Origin: Devosia sp.
GTDB lineage: Bacteria; Pseudomonadota; Alphaproteobacteria; Rhizobiales; Devosiaceae
Length of the DNA stretch: 64,000 nt
Direction: 5' to 3'
NCBI RefSeq assembly: GCF_017744655.1
Contig: NZ_JAGIAW010000002.1
Coordinates: 186,001 to 250,000, forward strand
The position numbers were made by a program, and so were the translations under genes. Numbering within the stretch: the stretch's first letter is position 1; each line of letters begins with the position of its first letter. Of this stretch, positions 43,105 through 51,296 are shown in pieces. The notes beneath the pieces are model-generated. The model made no database searches, had not been told where the DNA came from, and worked only from the letters and a program-made list of their open reading frames with translations.

Positions 43105-44920
43105 CGATATAGGTATTGCGGTGGAAGGGTTTGATGGCCGGACGGTCGGCGCGCAGCTTTGCTGTGGCTTCGACGTCGAGCTGATCGTCTGAAATCATGA
43201 CGCCATAGAAGGTTTTTGCTGCTTCAGCGGTGACGAAACCGCCGCGGACGTCTTCGAGCACGCGTTCGGCCGGGCGATCATAGGGGTGGCCCATGCCGCC
43301 GCCGCCGCCGGTGCGGATGCGCAGGATATCGCCCTTCTTGAGGGCGGTGCCGTCCGAGAGCGGCGGGATCTTGCGCTCTTCGGGCGTGCCGGGATTGACG
43401 ACGATTGAGCCGCCGCCGCCGGACATGCCGCCGGCATAGCCCCAGGGTGGGTTCTTGACGCCGTCGATGCGGATGGCGAGGAGCGCTTCATCGGCGAGGA
43501 TTTCATATTCGCGGATGATGCCGGTGCCGCCACGGAAGCGGCCGGGGCCGCCGGAATCGGGCACGACGCCATATTGGCGCAGGCGGATCGGATAGCCGCC
43601 TTCGAGGAATTCGACGGGATAGTTTTCCTGCGCCACGAAATAGACCGCGTCGATGCCATCGGCAAAGTCGCGGGCGCCATAGCCGACGCCGATGCCGTCA
43701 GCGAGGAGGAACGGCTTTGGCGTGCCGGTTTCTTTGCCGAAGGTTCCGCGCATGATGGTGACGACATAGGCCGAATGCGCCGCCGGGGCGCCACCCTTGC
43801 CGCGGTTGACGAGGCCGTTGAGCACGGCAAGCATGCGCATCATGGTGAGGCCACGCATGCCGAGCGGAGCGGGGAAACGCGGCTGGACGATGGAGCCTTC
43901 GCGCAGGCGCACTTCATCGATGGCGAGCGGGCCACCGGCATTGACCACCTGGCTGGGGTCGCCGCCGAGGAAATAGAGCCCCAGCGCCATGCCGGGCACG
44001 CCCTTGTTCATGATCAGGTTGACCGGGCCGGGCGCCTGGTCGTCGCTTTCGGTCGCATCGAAAATGAAGCGATCTTCGCCATTGGCGCCCTTTTCGCGGG
44101 TGATGGCGAAGCGCAGGCTGAACGGACCATTGCCGTGGCCGTCGCTGTCGATCTGGTCGGAGAACTTGTAGGTGCCGTAATCAAAAGTTTCGGCGAGGCG
44201 GCGGCGCACGAGGGTGCGCGTGCGGTCGAGGAGTTGGGCGAGAGCGTCGGAAACCGTATCGGCGCCGTGGCGTGCGACGACTTCGGCAACGCGAGTGACG
44301 CCGAGCTTCACCGAGGCCATGAGCGCGGACATGTCGCCTTCGCTCTGGGCCGGGAAGCGCGAATTGCGGTGGAAGATGGCGAGGGTTGCTTCGTTGACGA
44401 CGCCGGCATCGATCAGCTTGGTCGGCGGGATGATGATGCCTTCCTGATAGATGGAGGTAGCATCGGGGCTGATCGAGCCGGGGTGCAGGCCGCCGATATC
44501 GGCAAAGTGGGCCCAGCTCATCACGAAGGCGCAGAGGCGGGTGCCATGGAAGACCGGCGCCAGCAGCACCTGGTCGTTCGAATGGGTCACGGCGCCCTTC
44601 GAGCCATAGCAGTCATTGTACCAGTAGAGATCGCCCGGCTTCATGGTTTCGCGCGGAAAATGCTCGAAGACTGGCGAGGTGAGATCACCGAAGATCGGGA
44701 CCATCGAACCCACAGCCATGACGCCGCGCTCGTCGAAGAGGGCAGTATAAAAGTCTTTCTTTTCGCGGATGAAGGCGGAAATGGCCGTGCGCTCGATCAG
44801 CGCTTCCATTTCGCGCTGGGTGGCCATGATCGCCCCGCGGATGATCTCCAACGTCACCGGATCGCAAATGGGGGCAGTATCCGGCGCCAGGGCCGGCATG
44901 GCGGATGAGAGCGGTGTCAT
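43091..44920 (-). CDS. hyuB: Hydantoinase/oxoprolinase subunit B
   Basis: 609 residues. Family motifs: DPVTLEIIRGAIMATQREME at the start, FDERGVMAVGSMVPIFG, WYNDCYGSKGAVTHSNDQVL, AHFADIGGLHPGS, and the C-terminal GGPGRFRGGTGIIREY and RTGGGGGMGHPYDRP. ATG 44920 has GGAAGG upstream. A longer open frame into the GntR gene has no homology and is discarded. It follows the regulator gene by 52 bases in the order gntR-hyuB-hyuA-M20, all one transcription unit. Confidence 0.92.
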   Translation of the reverse strand: MTPLSSAMPALAPDTAPICDPVTLEIIRGAIMATQREMEALIERTAISAFIREKKDFYTALFDERGVMAVGSMVPIFGDLTSPVFEHFPRETMKPGDLYWYNDCYGSKGAVTHSNDQVLLAPVFHGTRLCAFVMSWAHFADIGGLHPGSISPDATSIYQEGIIIPPTKLIDAGVVNEATLAIFHRNSRFPAQSEGDMSALMASVKLGVTRVAEVVARHGADTVSDALAQLLDRTRTLVRRRLAETFDYGTYKFSDQIDSDGHGNGPFSLRFAITREKGANGEDRFIFDATESDDQAPGPVNLIMNKGVPGMALGLYFLGGDPSQVVNAGGPLAIDEVRLREGSIVQPRFPAPLGMRGLTMMRMLAVLNGLVNRGKGGAPAAHSAYVVTIMRGTFGKETGTPKPFLLADGIGVGYGARDFADGIDAVYFVAQENYPVEFLEGGYPIRLRQYGVVPDSGGPGRFRGGTGIIREYEILADEALLAIRIDGVKNPPWGYAGGMSGGGGSIVVNPGTPEERKIPPLSDGTALKKGDILRIRTGGGGGMGHPYDRPAERVLEDVRGGFVTAEAAKTFYGVMISDDQLDVEATAKLRADRPAIKPFHRNTYIDELA

Positions 44921-44972
44921 CAAAAGCCTTCCAGAGAGAAAAGAAGAGAAAGTATCGGGAGCGTGCGCGGCA

Positions 44973-45692
44973 CTATTCATCCCGGTCCATATGGCGGAGC
45001 ACGGCGTCGGCGGAGCGACGCACATAGATCCGAGTGGCTCGCTCGGCGGCGGCGATGTCGCGGGCGGTGATGCCAGCGATAATGGCGCGCACGCCCTCCA
45101 TGCCGGTTTCGAGCTGGCCCGGCTCGTCCATGGCGTAGATGCGGAGCATGTTGACGCGCGAGCGGAGCTGATCGAGCATTTCAGCAGCGATCTGGTTATC
45201 CGCGACATCGGTCATGAAGCGCAGGAATTTCGACATGGTTTCTGCCATGCCAACCTTGTCGCCGTTCGAACCGGCTTCGAGGAGCCGACGGCCGAAATCC
45301 TGGGCTGCGGCAATATCTTCGTCCGTGGCGCAGGCAAGAAAGCTGCGCACGGTGATGGCTTCAAGCTCGGTGCGGATTTCGTAGATTTCGTGGACGTGTT
45401 TTCGCGTCAGCCGGGCAACGCGGAGGCCACTGTGCGGGATGACATTGACCAGCTTTTCCGCTTCGAGCCGGCGCGCGACTTCGCGCACCACAGTGCGGCT
45501 GATGCCGAAGGCTTCGCAGAGTTCGCGTTCGGTCAGGCGTGTATCCGGAGCGATGCGACCTTCCATGATGGCGGTGCGGACGGAATCAAAAACCCGATCG
45601 CGGGCGAGCTGGCGCGTTTGCGTGCTCTCCTCCGCCAGCTCATCGGCCATGTGCGATGCATCAACCTGAAAGATTCTACGCAAGTCGCTCAT
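44973..45692 (-). CDS. GntR family (FCD subfamily) transcriptional regulator
   Basis: 239 residues. N-terminal winged helix (about 30-95): VFDSVRTAIMEGRIAPDTRL, TERELCEAFGISRTVVREVARRLEAE (shown in part: FGISRTVVREVARRLEAE), LVNVIPHSGLRVARL. C-terminal all-helical FCD ligand domain with EIYEIRTELEA. The FCD group senses small carboxylates and binds TNGTNNNACNA sites; two perfect fits lie just upstream at 45815-45844 and a third in the transporter promoter at 37635. ATG 45692 is used; a TTG at 45710 would add six residues. It is probably the autoregulated repressor of this locus. Confidence 0.9.
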   Translation of the reverse strand: MSDLRRIFQVDASHMADELAEESTQTRQLARDRVFDSVRTAIMEGRIAPDTRLTERELCEAFGISRTVVREVARRLEAEKLVNVIPHSGLRVARLTRKHVHEIYEIRTELEAITVRSFLACATDEDIAAAQDFGRRLLEAGSNGDKVGMAETMSKFLRFMTDVADNQIAAEMLDQLRSRVNMLRIYAMDEPGQLETGMEGVRAIIAGITARDIAAAERATRIYVRRSADAVLRHMDRDE

Positions 45693-45814
45693 TAGTATCG
45701 GTCGCCCCAAGGGAAAATGGGTGGGTCATCCTGCATTTGGCCGTCTTGGTCAAATCGGTGCGACGGCGTGTTGGAATGACTGTAACGAGGGTGTTTCGCA
45801 AAGCCTAGCGGAAA

Positions 45815-45844
45815 ATTGTCGTACAATCCGGATTGTCGTACAAT
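45815..45844. promoter_or_regulatory. Tandem GntR/FCD operators between the regulator and the M28 gene
   Basis: ATTGTCGTACAAT at 45815-45827 and again at 45832-45844, centre-to-centre 17 bases. The gap 45711-45892 is the divergent promoter region for the gntR-hyuBA-M20 operon and the M28-like gene. Confidence 0.8.
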
Positions 45845-45892
45845 TTATCTTGGGGCATCGTGGGCCGTCACTTTTTGTAGAGAGGGTTCAGC

Positions 45893-47617
45893 ATGCTCGA
45901 CACGGCCATCAAAAACGCCATCGCCCAGGTCAATGCCGACGCGGCATGGCCACTGGTGGAAGCCTTTTCCACCATGCCGCGCTGGAAGCCGGAAGACGTC
46001 GAAGCCTCAGCCCACGACATCGCACGGCGCCTTGGAGAGCTTGGCGTCCCGGTCGAAATGCTCGAAGCCTCGCTCTATCTCTCCATTCCATATGAGGCAT
46101 CGGTCGAAGCCAATGGCAAGACCTATGCCTCCAAGCCTCCCGCCTATTCGCTGAGCTGCCCGGAAGGCATGAGCGGCGTGCTGCACCATGTGCCGGGAGC
46201 ACTAGCCGCCAGCGTCGGCAGCTTTTACGAGAAGAACCGGGACGAAGCCGCGGCCGCCGAAGAGCGTATTCGCGGCAAGATCGTGCTGACGGATGGCTTT
46301 GCCTCGCCCAACAAGGTGCTCGAATTTCAGGAGAAGGGCGCTATCGGCGTTATCGCCGTCAATCCGGGCGTCGACCGGCACTGGGGTATCTGTTCGTCGG
46401 TCTGGGGTTCGCCCGATCTCGATGGTCTGCCGCGCAAGCCGGTGATCCCGGTTGCCGTCGTCAACAATCCCGACGGACAGGAACTGATCGCGCTGGCCAA
46501 GGCTGGTGGTAGCGTCACCATCAAGACCCGGCTCGAAGAGGGCTGGTTCAAGTCCATCGTGCCGGTGGTCAATGTGCCCGGCACGGTCGAGCCGGAAAAG
46601 TTCGTGCTGCTCGCCGGGCACTACGACAGTTGGGACGTGGGCGTAGGCGACAATGCCACCGGCGACGCCGCCATGCTCGAAATCGCTCGCGTGCTCTGGC
46701 ACAACCGTGGCGATCTCCGCCGCTCGGTGCGCATCGCCTGGTGGCCGGGCCACTCTACTGGCCGCTATGCCGGCTCGGCCTGGTATGCCGATGCCTTCGC
46801 GCTCGATCTCGACGAGAACTGCGTCGCCCAGGTCAATTGCGACAGCCCTGGCTGCCGTTGGGCCGACGTCTATGAAAATGTCGCGGTGATGAGCGAGGCC
46901 AATGGCCTTTGCACCGATGTCATCCGCGAGGTTGCTGATCTGCCGTTCCATGGCGAACGTCCGCTGCGCGCCGGCGACTATTCCTTCAACAATATCGGGC
47001 TTTCGAGCTTCTTCATGCTGTCTTCGACCATGACAGTCGAGAAGCGCAAGGAGATGAACTATTACACGGTCGGCGGTTGCGGCGGGAACATTGCCTGGCA
47101 CACCGAAAACGATCTGATGGACATTGCCGACCGCGACATTCTCATTCGCGACATCAAGGTCTATCTCGCCGGCATCATGGCGGTGGCCAATGCACCGGTC
47201 TTGCCGTTTGACTGGCGCGAGACCTCAGCCGAGTTCAAAGCCACATTGGAAAAATACCAGAAGGCGGCGGGTGCCGATGCCGCCTTGCTCGATCCCGTCG
47301 CTTCTGAACTTGCCGGCCTAAGCGCTTCGCTCGACGCTTTCTATGCCGGTATTGCGGACGGCACGGTGGCAGAGGCCCGGGCCAATGCGGCGATCCAGCA
47401 GCTCGCCCGCATCCTCGTGCCGCTCAACTATACGCGTGGCCCACGCTTTACCCACGATCCAGCCCTGCCGGTGCCTGGGCTCCCCACGCTTTCCGTGGCG
47501 AGCGAGCTTGGGACGCATGGGCCGGAAACCATCGGTTTTGCCCGTACCCAGCTTATGCGTGGTGCCAATCGTACCGCTGCGGCGCTGCGCCAGGCCGCGC
47601 GCCTGCTGGCAATCTGA
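45893..47617 (+). CDS. M28-like metallopeptidase-fold hydrolase with PA domain (altered active site)
   Basis: 574 residues, no signal peptide. An inserted PA domain (about 120-215: RIRGKIVLTDGFASPNKVLE, GAIGVIAVNPG) precedes the M28 core: His243 in AGHYDSW, Asp253 in GVGDNATG, Asp317 in NCDSPG, His403 in AWHTEND. The canonical Glu-Glu pair (general base and second-metal ligand) is replaced: WWPGHSTGRYAGS with Gly286-His287. His could still bind metal, but peptidase chemistry would differ. It is preceded by two operators of the neighbouring regulator and has GAGAGGG before ATG 45893. It likely handles the same compound class as the HyuAB/M20 enzymes. Confidence 0.85.
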   Translation: MLDTAIKNAIAQVNADAAWPLVEAFSTMPRWKPEDVEASAHDIARRLGELGVPVEMLEASLYLSIPYEASVEANGKTYASKPPAYSLSCPEGMSGVLHHVPGALAASVGSFYEKNRDEAAAAEERIRGKIVLTDGFASPNKVLEFQEKGAIGVIAVNPGVDRHWGICSSVWGSPDLDGLPRKPVIPVAVVNNPDGQELIALAKAGGSVTIKTRLEEGWFKSIVPVVNVPGTVEPEKFVLLAGHYDSWDVGVGDNATGDAAMLEIARVLWHNRGDLRRSVRIAWWPGHSTGRYAGSAWYADAFALDLDENCVAQVNCDSPGCRWADVYENVAVMSEANGLCTDVIREVADLPFHGERPLRAGDYSFNNIGLSSFFMLSSTMTVEKRKEMNYYTVGGCGGNIAWHTENDLMDIADRDILIRDIKVYLAGIMAVANAPVLPFDWRETSAEFKATLEKYQKAAGADAALLDPVASELAGLSASLDAFYAGIADGTVAEARANAAIQQLARILVPLNYTRGPRFTHDPALPVPGLPTLSVASELGTHGPETIGFARTQLMRGANRTAAALRQAARLLAI

Positions 47618-47623
47618 AGCAAG

Positions 47624-47661
47624 GACTTGGCTGGGCATGCGCCCGGCCAAGTCTATTTGTT
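47624..47661 (+). terminator. Terminator after the M28-like gene
   Basis: GACTTGGCTGGGC (47624-47636) / GCCCGGCCAAGTC (47641-47653), 13 pairs with one G-U, ATGC loop, then TATTTGTT. Confidence 0.85.
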
Positions 47662-47748
47662 GCCACGGCTGGGCAGGATGGGGCAGCCGTTGTAAATGGT
47701 TCGTCCCTTGTCGGCCCTGAGGCCCGACCTACCACTCCTGGACGTATC

Positions 47749-48774
47749 ATGACCTATCGCGCTGCCCCCGGTCGCTACGAGACCATGCAATATCGCCATG
47801 CCGGTCGCTCCGGCCTGAAACTGCCCATCATCAGCCTCGGCCTCTGGCAGAATTTTGGTGGCGCGCGGGACTATCCTTCGGCCTTCGAAATGCTCGGTGC
47901 CGCCTTCGATGCAGGGATCACCCACTTCGATCTCGCCAATAATTACGGTCCACCTCCCGGCTCAGCCGAAGAATTGTTCGGGCAGGTGATGGCACGCGAT
48001 TTCAGGCCCTATCGCGATGAGCTGATCATTTCGTCCAAGGCCGGCTATCAGATGTGGGACGGCCCCTATGGCGAATGGGGGAGCCGCAAGAATCTAATCG
48101 CTTCCGCCGATCAGTCGCTGAAGCGCCTCGGCCTCGACTATGTCGACGTCTTCTATTCGCACCGCTTCGATCCCAAGACGCCGCTCGAAGAAACCATGGG
48201 CGCGCTGGCAACGCTCGTCGCTCAAGGCAAGACGCTCTATGTCGGCATTTCCAATTATCCGGAAGCCGAGACGCGCGCGGCCCATGCCATTCTTAGAAAT
48301 CTCGGCGTGCCCTGCATCCTGCATCAGCCGAGCTATTCCATCCTCAATCGCTGGATCGAGGACGACAAGACGGTCGATGCCTGCGGCGAATTGGGCATCG
48401 GCATGATCGCCTTTTCACCCCTGGCGCAGGGCGTGCTGTCGGGCAAATACAATAGCGGCGATACCGAAGGTGCTCGCGGCACGAGCAACAATCCGTTCCT
48501 CAAGGCCGACCGGATCAAGCCCGAAACGCTCGATGCCGTGGGCAAGCTTGCGGCTATCGCCAGGGCGCGCGGCCAGACCCTGCCGCAAATGGCACTAGCC
48601 TGGGTGCTGCGCCGGCCCGAACTGACCTCGGCGCTCATCGGCATCCGGACCCTGGGGCAATTGCAGGACAATCTCGGTGTGCTCAACAATCTGAGCTTTG
48701 CGACGGAAGAAATCGCCGCCATCGATGCAGCGACGGCCAATGGACTGACGCCGGGGCATCCCCGCTGGTGGTAA
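47749..48774 (+). CDS. gpr: Aldo/keto reductase, YghZ/Gpr type (L-glyceraldehyde 3-phosphate reductase-like)
   Basis: 341 residues, (beta/alpha)8 AKR fold of family AKR14 type. Catalytic tetrad visible: Asp61 (FDLANNYG), Tyr66, Lys97 (SSKAGY), His138 (YSHRFD). NADPH-binding end: SPLAQGVLSGKY and ALIGIRTLGQLQDNL. The GPPPGSAEELFG insert and YQMWDGPYGEWGSRKN segment are the marks of YghZ, which reduces L-glyceraldehyde 3-phosphate and methylglyoxal-like aldehydes. Monocistronic, 131 bases after the M28 gene and separated from it by a terminator. Confidence 0.9.
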   Translation: MTYRAAPGRYETMQYRHAGRSGLKLPIISLGLWQNFGGARDYPSAFEMLGAAFDAGITHFDLANNYGPPPGSAEELFGQVMARDFRPYRDELIISSKAGYQMWDGPYGEWGSRKNLIASADQSLKRLGLDYVDVFYSHRFDPKTPLEETMGALATLVAQGKTLYVGISNYPEAETRAAHAILRNLGVPCILHQPSYSILNRWIEDDKTVDACGELGIGMIAFSPLAQGVLSGKYNSGDTEGARGTSNNPFLKADRIKPETLDAVGKLAAIARARGQTLPQMALAWVLRRPELTSALIGIRTLGQLQDNLGVLNNLSFATEEIAAIDAATANGLTPGHPRWW

Positions 48775-48829
48775 AACGCCACTGGTGTGTCCGCGAGCCT
48801 GGGCTTTTGGACACACCGCATGGTCGACA

Positions 48830-49606
48830 TCACGGCCGCCCCACGAGAAGGCGAAGCGAGCCTTCGAAGAAGGGCTGTGAGCGCAACTGGCCATGCTGGC
48901 GGTCCCATCGGCCCGATTGCAGGTCGTCCGAAAGGTGTTTTGCGAAGCGCTCGCCTACGGATGGATCGACAAAACTCCAGGCCGAATTGGCGAGGCGGGC
49001 GCCGGGATCGAGGAGGCTTTCGGGCCGGCCGTAATAGGCTTCGCTGAAACCATCGGTGCAGGCGAGCGGGATGGGCACTGGCAGGATGTCGACGGAGCCG
49101 CCGAGGCCCGCGGCGATCGCATCCATGGATGGATAGCGGCTGGCTTCGACGGAGATCGCTTCGGGCGCATAGTCATTGAGCCAGAAGGTGTCGAGCCGCG
49201 CGGGATCACATGTCAGGACTAAAACGGGACCGCTGGTGACGCGGCGCATTTCGGCGAGGCCGGCCTGGAGGTCCTTCCACTGGTGCACGGTGAATGTCGC
49301 CATGCTGGCGTCGAACGTACCATCGGCAAAGGGCAGGTTTTCGGCGGCGCCGTCGATCGCCTGGCTCAGATGCGCCGGACGCTGGGCGCGCATGGATTCG
49401 GAGGGTTCGACGGCCGTTACCTCTCTGTCAGTGGGTTCATAGGAACCGGCGCCGGCACCGACATTGAGCACTGTGCGGGCATTGCCGAGAGCCTTGAGAA
49501 TGAAACCGGCGATATGTGGATCGGGCTGGCGATAGCGGCGGTAATTCGTGCCGATGACGCCGTAATTGGCGTCGCCGGCGCTGCCATCCTGGTGGCGGGC
49601 TGACAT
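48830..49606 (-). CDS. Class I SAM-dependent methyltransferase
   Basis: 258 residues. Methyltransf_11-type motif I VLNVGAGAGSYE (about 42-53), motif II around VTAVEPSESM, and motif IV with LPFADGTFDASMATFTVHQW. ATG 49606 has AAAGGAAA upstream; the frame continues further upstream into the LysR gene region but without homology. Divergent from a LysR regulator gene (100-base gap), which suggests it is that regulator's target. The methyl acceptor is unknown. Confidence 0.88.
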   Translation of the reverse strand: MSARHQDGSAGDANYGVIGTNYRRYRQPDPHIAGFILKALGNARTVLNVGAGAGSYEPTDREVTAVEPSESMRAQRPAHLSQAIDGAAENLPFADGTFDASMATFTVHQWKDLQAGLAEMRRVTSGPVLVLTCDPARLDTFWLNDYAPEAISVEASRYPSMDAIAAGLGGSVDILPVPIPLACTDGFSEAYYGRPESLLDPGARLANSAWSFVDPSVGERFAKHLSDDLQSGRWDRQHGQLRSQPFFEGSLRLLVGRP

Positions 49607-49706
49607 GGGCTTGTTTCCTTTCGTCACAATGTGCCTGAAGGAAAGCATTGGTTTTGGCGGTTGGAAAACGATAAGTCTGAACAGTCGATGTTCGGAAAAT
49701 GCACAA

Positions 49707-50591
49707 ATGCGTCGTCTGCCATCTCTCAATGCGCTCAGGGCTTTCGAAGCCGCCGGCCGGCATGGCCGCATGACGCTGGCGGCCGAAGAACTGCATGTGA
49801 CGCACAGCGCCATCAGCCGGCAGGTGCAGCATCTGGAAGATCTTTTGGGCGTGGCGCTGTTTGCCGGTCCGAAGAACAGGATGCAGCTTACTGGGGCAGG
49901 GGCGACCCTGCTGGCGGGGCTAAGTCTTGCCTTCGATCAGATGGATCTGGCGGTGCGCTCGGTGGCGGATACGGCGGAGGGGCCGCTCGATGTGTCGTGC
50001 CCCGGCACTTTCACCATGCGCTGGCTGATCCCGCGGCTCTATCGGTTCAGCGATACCTATCCCGATATCGAAGTGCGGTTGTCAGCATCGAGCCAGGCGG
50101 TCGATTTTCAGCGCGATGCCTTCGATGTCGCCATTCGGGCGGCGCCCGGGTCCTGGCCCTTGGATGCCGAGGTCATCGAGCTTTTTCCCGAGCGGATCGG
50201 GCCGGTGATTTCGCCAAAACTCTATGATCGACATGGCGGAAATCTCGAAAAATTCACGCTGCTGCATACGCGCAGCCGACGGCATGCCTGGCAGGTCTGG
50301 GGAAGCCAGGCCGGGGCGGCGGTGACGGACGAAGAGGGCGTCGAATATGAGCATTTTTACTTCATGATCGAGGCCGCGCTGTCGGGGTTGGGCATCTGCA
50401 TTGCGCCCTGGCCGATGGTATCAGACGATCTTGCCTCCGGCCGGTTGGTCGCGCCCTATGGCTTCGTAGGCAGTGGCCAGAGCTATGTCGTCGTCCGGCG
50501 CAATCGGCAGCATCGCAAGTCGCAGTTCTTTTGCGATTGGTTGGTGGAAGAGGCGCGGCAGTTCGAGAGCCTAGCCCTGCCGTCGGCGTAA
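49707..50591 (+). CDS. LysR family transcriptional regulator (GcvA-like)
   Basis: 294 residues. N-terminal winged helix-turn-helix LPSLNALRAFEAAGRHGRMT and AAEELHVTHSAISRQVQHLE (residues about 4-48), as in GcvA/AmpR-type LysR proteins, then the periplasmic-binding-like effector domain (FTMRWLIPRLYRF, FDVAIRAAPGSW, GLGICIAPWPMV). ATG 49707 gives the family N-terminus; earlier in-frame starts lie in or before the divergent methyltransferase promoter. Its 3' end overlaps the Nudix gene on the other strand by 21 bases. Confidence 0.9.
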   Translation: MRRLPSLNALRAFEAAGRHGRMTLAAEELHVTHSAISRQVQHLEDLLGVALFAGPKNRMQLTGAGATLLAGLSLAFDQMDLAVRSVADTAEGPLDVSCPGTFTMRWLIPRLYRFSDTYPDIEVRLSASSQAVDFQRDAFDVAIRAAPGSWPLDAEVIELFPERIGPVISPKLYDRHGGNLEKFTLLHTRSRRHAWQVWGSQAGAAVTDEEGVEYEHFYFMIEAALSGLGICIAPWPMVSDDLASGRLVAPYGFVGSGQSYVVVRRNRQHRKSQFFCDWLVEEARQFESLALPSA

Positions 50592-50993
50592 GAGGGCAGG
50601 GAGGATATGGTCGCTGGTAAGGAGAGCGAGGGCGATGTCGCCTGGTGCCTCGGGATCGATCCAGCGCAGCTCTTCGATTTCGGCCTGAACGGCAAGGTGC
50701 TCATTGCTGCGGCACCAGAACACGTCGGCGAAGACCCGCGCATTAGGCTCATTGGCGGCGGTGGCGGAGAAGCGGCCGAGCGGTTCGAGGGGGCCTTTGA
50801 GGCGAGCGCCAAGCTCCTCTTCCACTTCGCGCAGGACCGCATCGGCCGCGGCTTCACCCGGTTCGAGCTTTCCGCCCGGCTGCATGAAGGTCGAGGTGCC
50901 GCGCTTGCGGACCAGCGCGATCTTGCCGTCGGCCCGTTCGATGACGCAGGCAGCGATGTGGATTTCCCGCCGTGGGTTTTCGACCTGTGGCAT
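50571..50993 (-). CDS. NUDIX hydrolase
   Basis: 140 residues with a complete Nudix box at 41-63 (Gly41, Glu47, Arg55-Glu56, Glu59-Glu60, Gly62), i.e. GKLEPGE...REVEEELGA. MutT-like small proteins of this kind hydrolyse nucleoside diphosphate derivatives in the cytoplasm. Convergent overlap of 21 bases with the LysR gene. It stands alone; the substrate is not predictable. Confidence 0.92.
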   Translation of the reverse strand: MPQVENPRREIHIAACVIERADGKIALVRKRGTSTFMQPGGKLEPGEAAADAVLREVEEELGARLKGPLEPLGRFSATAANEPNARVFADVFWCRSNEHLAVQAEIEELRWIDPEAPGDIALALLTSDHILPALLRRRQG

Positions 50994-51029
50994 CGGGTCT
51001 ATCTATCTTCTTAAAATGGAGGTGTGCCT

Positions 51030-51236
51030 ATGAAGATCAGTGCCCGGAACCAGCTCAAGGGTAAAGTCGTGGAAGTGGTGAAGGGCGCGACCACGGCTCA
51101 TGTCCGCATCGACATTGGCGGCTCGGTCGTGACGGCCTCCATCACCAATCAGGCGGTCGACGAGCTGGGGCTTGAGGTTGGCAGAGAGGCCTATGCGGTC
51201 GTCAAGGCGTCCGATGTCATGGTGGCCGTGGACTGA
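51030..51236 (+). CDS. Molbindin-like TOBE/Mop-domain protein
   Basis: 68 residues covering a single Mop domain: MKISARNQLKGKVVEVVKG, TTAHVRIDIGG, VTASITNQAVDELGL, YAVVKASDVMVAVD. Such proteins form hexamers that store molybdate or act as molybdenum-pterin binding proteins. ATG 51030 has GGAGG with 7-base spacing; the GTG at 51024 would sit too close to it. Closed by a perfect hairpin. No molybdate transporter genes are nearby. Confidence 0.92.
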   Translation: MKISARNQLKGKVVEVVKGATTAHVRIDIGGSVVTASITNQAVDELGLEVGREAYAVVKASDVMVAVD

Positions 51237-51246
51237 GGACCCTTTC

Positions 51247-51278
51247 GCACGAGCAGGTGAGCCTGCTCGTGCCTTTTG
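51247..51278 (+). terminator. Terminator after the Mop-domain gene
   Basis: Perfect 11-bp stem GCACGAGCAGG (51247-51257) / CCTGCTCGTGC (51262-51272), TGAG loop, then CTTTTGC. Good for the plus strand; on the minus strand no T-tract follows. Confidence 0.85.
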
Positions 51279-51296
51279 CTGCCCTTTTGGCGGGGC

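Noticed and set aside
41059-44920. Firm call as 5-oxoprolinase
   Set aside because: HyuA and HyuB motifs are shared by hydantoinases, 5-oxoprolinases and related enzymes; nothing seen fixes the substrate.
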